Of a DNA stretch of 64,000 nt, positions 12,642 through 24,500 are shown in pieces. The stretch comes from Paulownia fortunei (taxonomy: Eukaryota > Streptophyta > Magnoliopsida > Lamiales > Paulowniaceae): contig CM033115.1 of assembly GCA_019321725.1 (NCBI GenBank), positions 17,246,673-17,310,672 of the forward strand, in the 5' to 3' direction. The position numbers were made by a program, and so were the translations under genes. Below the pieces are notes generated by a model. It was not told the DNA's origin. It worked only from the letters and a program-made list of their open reading frames with translations, and searched no databases. Each line of letters begins with the position of its first letter. Position 1 is the first letter of the stretch.

Positions 12642-15394
12642 TTCAATTTATGAAATTAAATTTTAAATCATATAAAAGTTAAATGGTTATTAATGCTCCT
12701 AAGGAAAAGAAAACCTCAACTCTTGCAGCCAACAGTCCCTAACACTTGTCACACCACGTCTCTTTTATACATCGATTTTTCCTTACTAATCAAATTGAGA
12801 GTTGAGAGCATGGGCATTGGAAGTATGAAGTTGTAATTCCTATATCAATCTTGATATGCAAGAAAGGGATGGGAATGAAATTAGGATTTTGGAATCCATT
12901 TTCTAACACATGTTTGATATAATTAAATGTGAAGAATTTTCATGTTTATTCCCATTTTTTAAAAATATGAGATTAGTGATTCTTTCCCATCTCATGTGTT
13001 TAACTATTTTTAATCATTAAGTAATAAAATTATATTTTTTTTTGACAAAAAATATCCTATTAGACGTAACAAAAGCATTTATTAAAATTAAAACAACACA
13101 AAAAATTCATTGACTGCCTCCGTCGCCTTTTCAACCTTTTCTCTTAATCCTTTCAATAATTAACACCATAGTATATTCTTCATCTTCATCTTGTGAATGT
13201 TAATTCACCATTTTATGAAAGATCTAAAATCTTCGGCCATAAGAAAAGAAAATGTACAGTAATTTTATTTGTTGGGTTCTTAATTTTTTTTATAATTGTT
13301 TTTTTGTAGTAATGTGAGATTTTATCTATAGTTATATGTGTATATATTCCTTACAAGGCAATTGTTGGCTACCAAATTCCATTCTTCTCTAGAAATATTT
13401 CAGAAAAGACAACGGTTGCAATTCCGATCTAGATTTTAATTAGGTATATCTTACTCATCTTAAGTCTTTTTTTGAAGCATGGTATAACATTTTGAATATA
13501 TTTTCATACTCTACAATATGAAATATAAATCATACAACAAAAATAGCAAAAAAAAGTTCGATTTTGAGCACAAAAAAAATGGGTCTCAAACTAAGGTTTG
13601 ATTTTCCCCCCATACCACTCATCATTTTTTCATCAAATTTTAACCATATGACTATCAAGATCTATGAAAATATCAAGGTCTACTTTTAAGCTAAAAAGAA
13701 TATAAATTCTATTTTATTTCTTAAGCATAATATCATATCCATATGATTTCATCGGGCAACACGATGAGAATGAGCCATATTAATTCAGATACTATTATTG
13801 AAAAAGATTCATGCACAAACACATAAGAAATATATCGGGTATATCTATATGTAGCGAAAATCATCGATTCATATATTTTGGAGCAAGTTCGGCTAAAATC
13901 CTCGCTTTGAACAAATCATAAACACACTTTAGGTTCCATGTTTCGAGTGAATTATGAACATGCCTCGCTCGTCTCGATGGATTACTACTAGAGCGATCTA
14001 TATTTACATATCTCATATCCATAGAATCCTTGATACATTAGGAAAAATCTATCCAGAGAAATTTTAGGAGAAATAGAGAAAGTCTACTAGAAAAAAAGGG
14101 AGATCTCATATAAATAATTTTTTTTATACAAGGTAGATTCTCAATCTAAAAGGGATATAATCTCACCCAAATGCATTCAAAAATGAATACCAATTAGTTT
14201 ATGGCCAAATTTCCAACACTAGATTTAATTATATACTACCCAAAAACACAAAAATCTCGTACAAATATATGTGACAAATAACAATCACTAAAGATCGAGG
14301 ACCCAATACCCTAAGATGAATAAGAGGCGTTTAGTTCAAGTCTCATCTATGCTTGAATATTAGTTACTTTGGTAGTAATTTTTTTTTCCTTTTTAGATGT
14401 ATGTATTGATCCAGAATTAATGATTGTACATAATTACTTTTGACAATTGTAGTTGATCCGTTTTTCACATCGTGATGTATTAAATAATATAATTAATTGT
14501 TTATCTTAAAAGAAAAAGAAAAAAAAAATCAACTTGTAGGTCCTTTTCTCTTCATCTTTGTTCTAACCTTTTTTTTTTTCAAAGCATTGTCTTTTGATGG
14601 TTTTTTGGGCATAATCTATATTGTATATTTCCTAAAGTTATCGTACATCCATCTTCTTATTAATATAATCTAAAACTTACCCAGAAGGATGACATCGATT
14701 TTTCCAAGCTTCTATTTTTCAGATAAACTTAATTACACTGAACTGCAGAAAGTGAAATTGTGCATGTGATATTATATATATATATATATATATAGAATCT
14801 GTATAAGATTGCTCCAATATTACTTATGGTTTGTATACGTGCAAAGGTCACTATAATAATGTGGTACTATGAAACATATGGTTCTGTTTAATGATGAAAG
14901 TAGTAATGCCAAAACTGCATGTGGTCCCTTGTAAATACATCCTTTAGTTTTTGTTTGTACTTGTTAACCAGTTATTTGCATTGAGAGTTGAATGAATTGT
15001 GGGAATATGGATATTTCCAATCACTTACAATTAATTGTTAATTAGATGATAATAATGACACACACAACTACTTAAGAAACTACATGTTCATGTGTAGTTT
15101 AATTTCTTGTTCTTTTATGGGAGTTTTTGAATTGATTGCAAGTGAACATAATTAAAAAAGACAATCTAGATTATAAATTAAGTGGTGTGTATTGAATGTG
15201 TATTTCACCGTATAGTTATACACAGTTACATTGAGTGTATGTAAAATATGTGATAAAATACAAATCAAATACACATTATAGAGTATAACATCTCTTACAC
15301 CTAAAAAATACCCCACCCAATAAGCATGAAGTAACTTCCAATTAGTTTGTTGTGAAGTAACTAGTTATTTCTTGGAGTACCTTAGATTTGTAGC

Positions 15395-15427
<33 letters not shown>

Positions 15428-15836
15428 TGATGTATCAAACAATGAATTTACATTCATATCTTGGAAATATCGCTAAAATGTTAAAAATATCGAGAGACCA
15501 GTGCATTTTTTACCTGGGACCCGACCCGAACTCCCACCGTTGATGAAACAAATCGATGGAACGTGTCAGTTAATCAAATCATGACATTTGGACCCTAATC
15601 TGTACGGCATACGAGAACCTATTAGTATAAAATATTTACTCTACAAATTTCATAAGATAACTTTTATATTTATTACTCATTTTGCATTTCAGTTCCTTAT
15701 GACCTCCTACCTAAACTAGCTTAAGCATCAGATGATTTTAGTTAGAATCACCCCAACAACCTTAACATGTATTGGTATATCAAGTCACACGAACTTAAGT
15801 ACCTAAACTTAGGTACACTGATTTTATCTCCAAATC
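12642..15836. other. Intergenic DNA, no gene seen
   Basis: No exon-like frame or RNA gene is supported. Simple AT microsatellites occur at 14773-14794 and 15402-15427. Around 13560-14300 the sequence is less AT-rich but has stops in every frame. Confidence 0.4.
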
Positions 15837-15907
15837 ATATATATATATATATATATATACATGTAGATATACTTGAGTTGCGTGTGTGTGTGTGTGTGTG
15901 TGTGTGT
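15837..15907. repeat. Compound (AT)n / (GT)n microsatellite
   Basis: An (AT) run at 15837-15859 is followed after about 22 bases by a pure (GT)13 run at 15882-15907. A second GT-rich run is at about 16230-16256. Confidence 0.9.
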
Positions 15908-15914
15908 TCCATAA

Positions 15915-16115
15915 TTGAAGGGAATAGGAGGTGGGTCGAAGGCATTTAAGCAAAGAGAGAGGCAGAAAGCTATGGTGAGAGTGATGAAGAGAGATGTTTG
16001 TAGAAAGCGAGGTGGTTTTAATGCTCCCTCCTTGAATTCTGCATTTATGGCAATTCAAGATGAGTTAATGAAGGCAGGTAGACTTACTAAAATTAAATGG
16101 TACCTGTATGTTTAA
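15915..16115 (+). other. Short open frame with coding-like composition, unrecognised
   Basis: Just after the GT microsatellite one frame stays open for 66 codons with a mixed amino-acid composition, including KQRERQKAMVRVMKRDV and a segment with NSAFMAIQDELMKAG. The composition is richer than the surrounding AT DNA. A possible splice donor (AG|GTAGAC) follows the last of these residues at about 16077. No partner exon is visible within a few kilobases. It could be an isolated exon, a captured gene fragment or chance; I do not recognise the family. Confidence 0.25.
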
Positions 16116-18889
16116 TTACGTGTCTATCTTTCTCGCATATATACACGTTGTATCACCCTATAAAAAAAAGATAGACACAAAGACCATACATCCCCGTGTT
16201 ACATAAAATCTCCACCTCGTACAAGATTTGTGTGTTTGTGTGTGTGTGTGTGTGTTTGGATGTGCAAGTTAGTAGGCATCTTGGTGTGACACTAATTGTT
16301 GTACCATATGTATGAATAAAAGATGCCAGTGAGAGAAATCTTTCAATATTTTTTTAATTTTGGTACAATAAATTGAGAAACGGTAAAATTTAGTTGAAAA
16401 CCCAAAACAAATTTTGTTAATATTGAATTAAAAACACCCAACAAATTTGAATGATATTTTACTTTACTTATTTATTACTCTGAAGAAAGATTCAAGTGAT
16501 CCTGCTATCCAAGCAACTACGTGCTTTCCTTTACCAATGAAGTATTGTTCAAAGTAGTATATAGTTGAACCCCAAAATTCAAAGAGGTATTAGATTTGAG
16601 TCTCACCTAAAAATAATTATTAATTATCTATTTTTGTAGTTGTTTATTCACTTTAAATGTATATTTTGAATTAAGATAATTAATTTTATTTAATTATTTT
16701 TTATTATGTTAATGTAATAAATGATGTAAGTGGTTTTTTCTTTCTAAAAATTAAAAAAGAAATAGAAGAACAACTTCTTTCCTTTACCAATCCTATATGA
16801 AGTATGTGACACTCCAATTCTAATGAATTAGTATCAGTACAATTCTTTTGATTTAACATCAATACCTCTACTCAAATACCTTGTTAGTTAGATTAATGAT
16901 TTTTATATTTCTCTCTCTATAGTTGCAAACAAATACTTTATGGAAAAAAAAGATACATAGTTATTTGTTAGTAGTATAGATATTAAGATAGGTGTTTCGT
17001 ACGTGGTGTGTATATCATTGGATGTAATATTTACTATACGGTTATTTGTATGATAAATATTTATAAGTAATTTAGCCGTAATAAACTCTTCACCACACAT
17101 TCATTTACCCAAAAATGCTGGTAAGAGAAAATCCTACTTCAAAACTTGATTTGCCAAACTCAATTAAATTATATGGTAGATAAATTAAGACATTTATATT
17201 GTAATTAATCACTCTTGTTAAAAAATAAACCATTTATATGACAAATGTAAATCGACTTGAACAATTTGAATATGTACAAATGGGGTTTAAATATAATCTC
17301 CCATGCATTATATACTATCATCCCCAACAAATACTCTATACCCTAAATTTATTATTCCTATATATTTTTTTTTCGAAAACATCCCAATATAAAGTTTCAT
17401 TTTCTGAAAATGATTTTTTTTTACAAAAATGCCCTTTCATTTAAACGTAATATTATATTCATACCAAAAGCTTTGAACTATTTTAAGAATAAAAAAAAAA
17501 TACACAAAATATTCATTTTTCAATTTTTTATTTAAAAGTCCGTATTGGGTCAAATTCATTCATACATGTGTAATAAATGGAGTATAAAATTTGTGGTGTT
17601 TTTAATAGGTAAGAGAAAAATAAATGGAGGGGGGGGGGGGGGGGGGTTGTTTTTAATAGGTAAGGGCGGTTGTGAGCTTTTAAAGTGTGGTTGTAGTTGA
17701 GAGGGATGGGCTTCTAATACTCATTTCATCATGGGAGTGGTTTGGTTTAATTCAATGGCCGTGAGAGTGTAGAAAAGAGCTTTTAATAGAGCTTGTTTGT
17801 TGGTTTGTTTGGGGTGACCCAATTGCGAAAGTTGGGAGTTATGAATGCCCATTAAAGAATCCATAGGCCTTCGACCCCCTCTTCAACTGTTTACACCCTC
17901 TCCCATTTAATGACACTTCCATCCCCTTACAACTTCACTGCCCTTTTAGTACAAAATTTTTGTCCACACCCGATTTGATCGTATTCAAATCAATTAAAAG
18001 ATGTTCACTATTCGGTAAGAGTGACCAACAACAGTAGTTATATGATTTGGTGGGTGCAGTAAAATCGGGTCTAAAATTAGCTGGAAATGTGTACGTCGAA
18101 GAAAATTCTATGCAACACTTTGTTTTACTGTGTGTTTTGTGGATCTGCAATGTAGCGCACTTTATATATACATGCGCTTGATTAGGCTAGAGATAAATAC
18201 AAGGACAACATACGAGAGTGTTGCATTAGGCCATTATTTCATTTACTAATTAAGTTTTCTATGTCTGAAAAGTTTAGTTAGTCATGAAACCAAAAAACCC
18301 AACTGTTTAGTTGATCATTATTAAATGACATTAAGAAGATGAAGTTTGGTGCAATCAAGGTCAAGTGTGTTAACTGGTGCAAAGATGAGCACATAATGAA
18401 TTTTTTTGACCAAGTTGAGTTGGGTGGGATTTAACATCTATGCTTTTAAGAAGAAGTTGGATCCATTTCCTAATTGCTAAGCCAACTTCAATTCAAGATC
18501 ACAGACATACAGATATGGGCCTCTCAGTTTCACATTAATAGCTGTTTTCCTTACAGATTCTATATCTTGCAACTGCTCTATGTGCTTAAAGAAAAATTCT
18601 TTTATGACCGGGGTGTGCATGAACTATTTGGTTGTGATAGTCAATCCGTATTGTATTTTGATAAGGTGATAGGGGTCCATGGGTCGTTTTATGGTGAACC
18701 GGGTGTAACAACACACTCAGTCCACTCATGATCATTAGATTATAGAGGATGGTGTTTTTCACCATTCACCTCCCTTGATCCAATGGTGTTGGATGGACTA
18801 GTACCGCACCTGTTCATCCAAAAATTTCGCGTTGATTAGACCTCATGTAGAGAAGTGCATCTCGTGCTCATAATGCTTCCTCCTCACCC
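16116..18889. other. Upstream region of the CFL1-like gene, no other gene
   Basis: AT-rich DNA with no supported gene. It includes an 18-G homopolymer at 17629-17646 flanked by a 17-base direct repeat. From about 18150 onward the base composition evens out, consistent with promoter DNA of the next gene, but no specific site other than the TATA box can be supported. Confidence 0.4.
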
Positions 18890-18896
18890 TATATAA
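18890..18896 (+). promoter_or_regulatory. TATA box of the CFL1-like gene
   Basis: TATATAA lies 81 bases before the ATG at 18977, in the context ccctatataaccac. This spacing would give a leader of about 50 bases, normal for a plant TATA promoter. Confidence 0.7.
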
Positions 18897-18976
18897 CCAC
18901 CCCAAACAATTTCACCATTCTTATAACTAGCAAAATATCAAGAAAAGGAAAACCCGACCCTCTGAGTTTATCAAAC

Positions 18977-19712
18977 ATGATCTCTTTACAAAGATCAAAA
19001 GAAATCTTATCAGAGGAAAGCTTATCAAAGAAGAGAAAATGGGATGATCCAGCAGAAGAGATCTCTGAGAAGCCAGAGAAAATCAAAAGCATGAAACCTG
19101 GTTCTGACTCCGACCTCCAAAGCCAGACTCAATTTCCTTTGGAGTGGCAACGTTGCCTCGATATAAAGGTGTATCCTCTACTTCAAACTCTCACAACATT
19201 CAAAATTCTATTCTTGCATAGGTTCTTATATAAACTGCATATTCATCAACATATATAGATGATTGATATAAATCTTTTTGCATACGCAGTCCGGGCAAAT
19301 ATACTTCTACAATACAAGGACTAATAAGAGGGCCTTAGGTGATCCAAGGTCAAGTCTAGAGCCATATATTCCAGCTTCCATGAGCTTGGATCTTGAGCTC
19401 AATCTACCGAGCCAATCATTGGGGAACAATCAAGTAGAAGACAGCTACAAGAAGCATGATTCTGGTACAACCTCAATTTATACAAACAATCATTTCATGA
19501 ATTCCAACACCACAAAGGATGTTGGGGGTCTAACCCGATCGCCTTCATGGTTAACATTTGAAGCGGACCAACAAGAAATGGTGACAGCAGTGTGCAAAAA
19601 GTGTTACATGTTGGTGATGATGTGCAAGTCTTCCCCTGCATGTCCTAACTGCAAATTTGTGCACCCGTCGGAGCCAAGTCCCAACCTGTTCAATCAAGAA
19701 GCTGAGGGATGA
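18977..19712 (+). CDS. CFL1: CFL1-like WW-domain protein
   Basis: Two exons, 18977-19168 and 19290-19712, joined in phase 0 across a GT-AG intron, encode 204 residues. The start ATG is the first after the TATA box. A basic KKRK patch (18-21) may be a nuclear signal. The WW-like domain (about 53-84) runs from FPLEWQRCLDIKSG to NKRALGDPR. LDLELNL (97-103) fits the EAR repression motif LxLxL. The C-terminal part carries VCKKCYMLVMMC and CPNC, with cysteines at 166, 169, 176, 182 and 185, probably metal-binding. The layout matches rice CURLY FLAG LEAF1 and Arabidopsis CFL1, which affect cuticle formation through HD-ZIP IV factors. The role here is inferred from that family. The gene converges on the mitochondrial carrier gene 1.8 kb downstream. 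Confidence 0.88.
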
Positions 19713-21510
19713 TAATATGTATCCCCCTTGGATGTGTCAACACCTTCTCTTGAGGATTTGAGAAAGAAAAGAAGGAAGTCATAGAGGGTAAAATAGGAGG
19801 CAGAACCAAAAAGATTGCCTCATAATGTATAATAAAACAGAGTATGTATAATCACTTAGTAGCAAATGGTGATAATGAATGATATGTAAATGAAAAATGA
19901 CTAGTAATTTCTCAGTTGTTTTGGAGGCTTGATGGTGTATATGAATGACTGATTTTTCTTTTCAATCTTTGCGACCCTGGTTACACACGAGCAAGTCAGA
20001 AAGATTGAGAATTACAACCATCTGATTTAATTTTTATGTTCCATAGCCGTGAAAAGAGAGCCAAAGAGACCAAGTAGACAAGGAAGTTGATTTCACTCAC
20101 ACCTCACTGTTGATCCAGCAGCTTTGCAGCTCATGTTTATGGTTTGCCGTGTGAGTTGATTTTGTTCATCATTCTTGCTTTCACACTACGAATAGTTAGT
20201 ATCCATATATTTTAATATTGTTGATGTATTATAGCCACACATTAGACAAATGTTGCGGCATTTATTGCATAATGTTACTATGTCATTAATGTTATGAAAA
20301 TCTAGCATTAAAATTATCAAGACAAAATAACATTTTTTTCTTATATTCCGTACAAATGTTTTATATGTTATAAGTAAAAAATATCATGAAATTATAAGTT
20401 AATCACGTTGTTATATACTTTTATAAAATATTTGCATTTAAGTACACGAAATATTAACGAGTCAATTATTTGCCCAGTGCAAAATCTGCAATAGTTTGGG
20501 AGAATTTAAAAGAAAAATGTGTTTTTCATAGTAAATCGATTACAAGCGTTTGCTTCATTTTCAAAGATACTTTTCATATTCTTTTTGTTCCTAATTCAAG
20601 ACTCTTTTTGACCTTTTGCAATGGAATCAACAACTGTCTCGAGTCAAAAATATAAATGCAATTTTTGAACCAATGTATATCTAAAAGCCTTCAAAAAGTG
20701 GTGGTATAGTTTTCAATAGAAATTCATGAAATTATAGTCAAAACTAAGATATTATGGCATGAGGGGCGACTTTCGTGGAACGGCCTTCTCACTCTTTCGA
20801 TCCTGCTATAACTTTGGTAAATCAAAATAAATTATAAGTACTTCAAAGAAAAGGTTGTCTAGGCAAGAATGGATAAACCCACTTTAAAAATCAAAGGAAG
20901 ACCTATTCCAAGCGGGCTACGATCTATATCGATGTCTACAGTTATTATATTAGGCGATTTACAAAGAAGCTTTATAAAAGTGTTTGTTCCCATTATAAAA
21001 GGATTGTGAAAATGGGATTCAACCCAATCACTAGATCCAATGTCGGATTGAATCCGACCTATGAATCCAATACCATTTTGTCATCCATACGTGCAAAAAG
21101 TGAGGAAAGGAAATACAATACTCAAATCATATTAGTAAAAGAAAATACTTTGACCTTTTATTAAAATTGAATCATGTAAATTATTGGAGGAAAGCGTATT
21201 CAACTTGGTACAAATAGTCCCAAGAGTAAAAATGCAGAACTTCACTGAAGTTAATAATACCATGAACAAAATCAGGCTTTCCATGTAAGAGGTCAAAGGA
21301 TTCTGGATGAAGAATGTATTATACATGTTGACATATATCAAAGGAACAAGATGAGTACTAGGATAGTAATAATGATGATTCCTTCATTTTGCAGGAAGAG
21401 AATATAGTAGTGTGAATAACATTAATTCCTACTGTTCTTTTGCACCGATCAATCATCTAAGAATTTGGGAATTTCCTCTGTGACTATCTTTGTTAAGAAA
21501 GTTTTGTGAT
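19713..21510. other. Convergent intergenic region
   Basis: This lies between the ends of two convergent genes and contains their untranslated 3' sequences. aataaa-like signals occur at 19831 (aataaaa, plus strand). No further gene, repeat family or RNA is visible. Confidence 0.45.
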
Positions 21511-24500
21511 TCATTCCACCTTAAGAACGATCTTCATGAACTCGTAAACAAAGAAGCTTATTGATGCCGAAGGTAATACCTGAAGTACCACAAACAGGGG
21601 TTGAGACAGAGATAAACACAGAGCCATATTGCCAAAAATTAACAAGATATCATAATTCCCAAAATTTACTCTCATTCTACATAATTAACAAACTAACCAC
21701 AAGGACCAATGACATTACAATTAAATTGTCATGCCAGACATGAATGAGAAACACAATTAAGTTACTGATTTTAGAATATTAAATCCTTATTTCTTACCGA
21801 GTGGAGAAATGTTCAAATTTGCTGTTCACACAACACAATTCATAATAAAAGTTGCAAATACAATACCTCTTATCTTGCATCTTTGCATGTACAGGGAAAA
21901 AAGGAAACCAAAAAGAAACTAAAACAGTCATGGGTAGAGGCAAAGATTCTTGTGTGTTTGAAGTCAAGATCCAAACAAACAATAGGTTAAAATGAATTAT
22001 TTGTCCATAAGAAACTCCGTATGAGAAAGCAAGCAAGCTACAAGTGATCTGGAATAGTAAAGGATCAAAGATGATGAATTATAAGGGAATAACACCTGTG
22101 GAAGTACAAGTTCCACTGAAAATAATATTGTCAAATTTATTCTTTAGCTTCTAGATCTGTTTTCTTATTTATTTCAGTCAAGGGTATACTTCCAATTTCT
22201 CAAGGGGTGTGCATTTAATAAAGCCTTACCAAACCAAATCAAAATTTCTGTAAGATCATTATCCTAACCTAATACCAAACTGATTAAAAAAGATTTGGAT
22301 GGTGACTATGAAAATACTTCAGTGATTTCTGTAAAAATCAAATTCTTAAAAAAGATAAAAAAATAGGAACAAGGATTAATTCTTTCAGAGGGCTGATGGG
22401 GTGGCAATTGGGGAAAACCATCATAGAACATTGTGGCATTGATTGTTCGTACAAGCCATCTAAAATGTCCTGGCCCAGGCCCTCCAACCTGGGATCAAAT
22501 GTTCAGTAAAGAACTTGAATATCAAGCCAAGGAAGCTTGAGTTTATTCCAAAAAAATCAGAACACAACTTTTTGTGCGGATGCGAATTGGGATGATATTT
22601 TGGATGGCCTTTCTAATTTAGCCTATGGAGGCATAGATGCCTGGATAGATCTACAGCATTGAGGACATATCACGCAAGATTGAAAAAGATGAACCAGGAC
22701 AGCAAAGCCTCGAGTCTTGCAACATAAATGTTTATTTATAACCAATTTAGTTATATATTTTAAACAATATTAATACGTTCCACTAAGATTAAACGATACC
22801 TAAATACCTACTTGAATACTGAAGTGAATTTTTTGGTTTGGTTCAATATATACAGACTGTTCGTTTTCGTTAAGGTTCAGCCAGTTCACTAATCTGTGAA
22901 CACATCTATTTCACAAGTTGCAGATTTTCTGCAATTTATGATAAGGGACTTTATTTAAAAGCCCTTTTATGTTTTTGAATTAGTATTAAGTTGTAGACTG
23001 ACTCTTTGCCAGATTATCTTCTTTTCATAAGTTACTTATTTAGGTGTAGCCTTTATTATAAAATTTTCGAGGAAAAAAAAGACCTTATCATTAAGTAGAT
23101 AGAATCTAAATTAGTTAATTGAGTCTTGAAGATTCTATTGGCTTGTATGATGCAAGTCCAAAACCTAGGTGTGATGCAATGGACTTCCAGCTGTGATGCC
23201 CATGTTTCTTCGTCTCTCTTATTATATTCATTCTTTCCTAAATTTATCAATACTTCAATTCTTTCTCCACTCATAAACATCATACAATACAAAGCCCATG
23301 CTTTTCTAGCGCTCCATTTGGATCTAAATTTATTGTTGGAAAATGAGAAGGAAAAGCAAAGTGATAATAACCAATTCTCCACACATTTCCTTTATAACAA
23401 ATAGAACTATCAATTCTAGAAGTTTTTTAAATGTAATGAAATTTCTGTTAATTTAAAAACTTTTTCAATGTAATTGAGCACCACAAAAGAAGAAATGAAA
23501 TGAAAATGTATAAATCAACAAAAAATTGTAATACTAATATTCATTTAAGTTTTTCAGTCGTATTTCCTTAATACCAAACAAAGAAAGACATTTCCATTCC
23601 TCACTCAAATCTAACATCCCAAAGGAGCACTAAATAACCCAACCCCTCCGAACTCTAAGGCTTCGTTTGGTTTCATTTCCATTCCAGTATTTTCATTCTC
23701 TGAAAACGAAAAGGCATTTACTACTTGTATTTTCTGAAAATGGTATTTTTCATTCCCCAACAACACTAATCGTCCATTACAATATTTAAATATCTTATAC
23801 TCTATTCCCTACTAACTAAAACAAAACAACAATGACAAAACATCTACAGTTGAAAATGTTTCCCACTAATTACAACAAATAACATTAATAAGACATCTAC
23901 AGTAAAAAATGTCCCCAGAACACATCACATCATTTCTTCCCAACAAAACATCCAAACACATTTTCATTTTCTACACATTCTCCAATCCCACAACAAAATA
24001 CATTCTCTCAAAATACTTTCCTCAAAACAACCGGAAATAAAGCCAAACAAAGCCTAAAGTTCTCGTGGACTCTTTTCAAAACCGTGAACAGCCTTGTCAA
24101 GTTTGTCCGACGTCAATGTCTTTTAAGCTATTATGGTATAAATACACTTAACAATGCGTGCACTGAAGATATCAAGTACAACTCATGAAGTATAACTGAA
24201 TATTCTTATATGTAGTTTTAAGAGAGGAGATGCTTTTTTCCCACATTTCGAAGTAAGAGGCAGAGAAAATAATTTGAATACTTTAAAGTATACCTGTAAT
24301 AAGCTGGGAATAAGACCTGCATAAAGAGCAGGAACACCACCTCGCTCAACTATCTTGACACAAGTTGCAAGTGCACTCAACTTAGTTGCTCGGCCTTGTA
24401 GTTGGAGCTGCCTTCGCAAAACCTCAAATGGGTAGGTAGCGGCTTCCGCACAAGCGCCAGCAATAGCACCATGCAATAGAGTTCTCACTGGTCCCAATTC

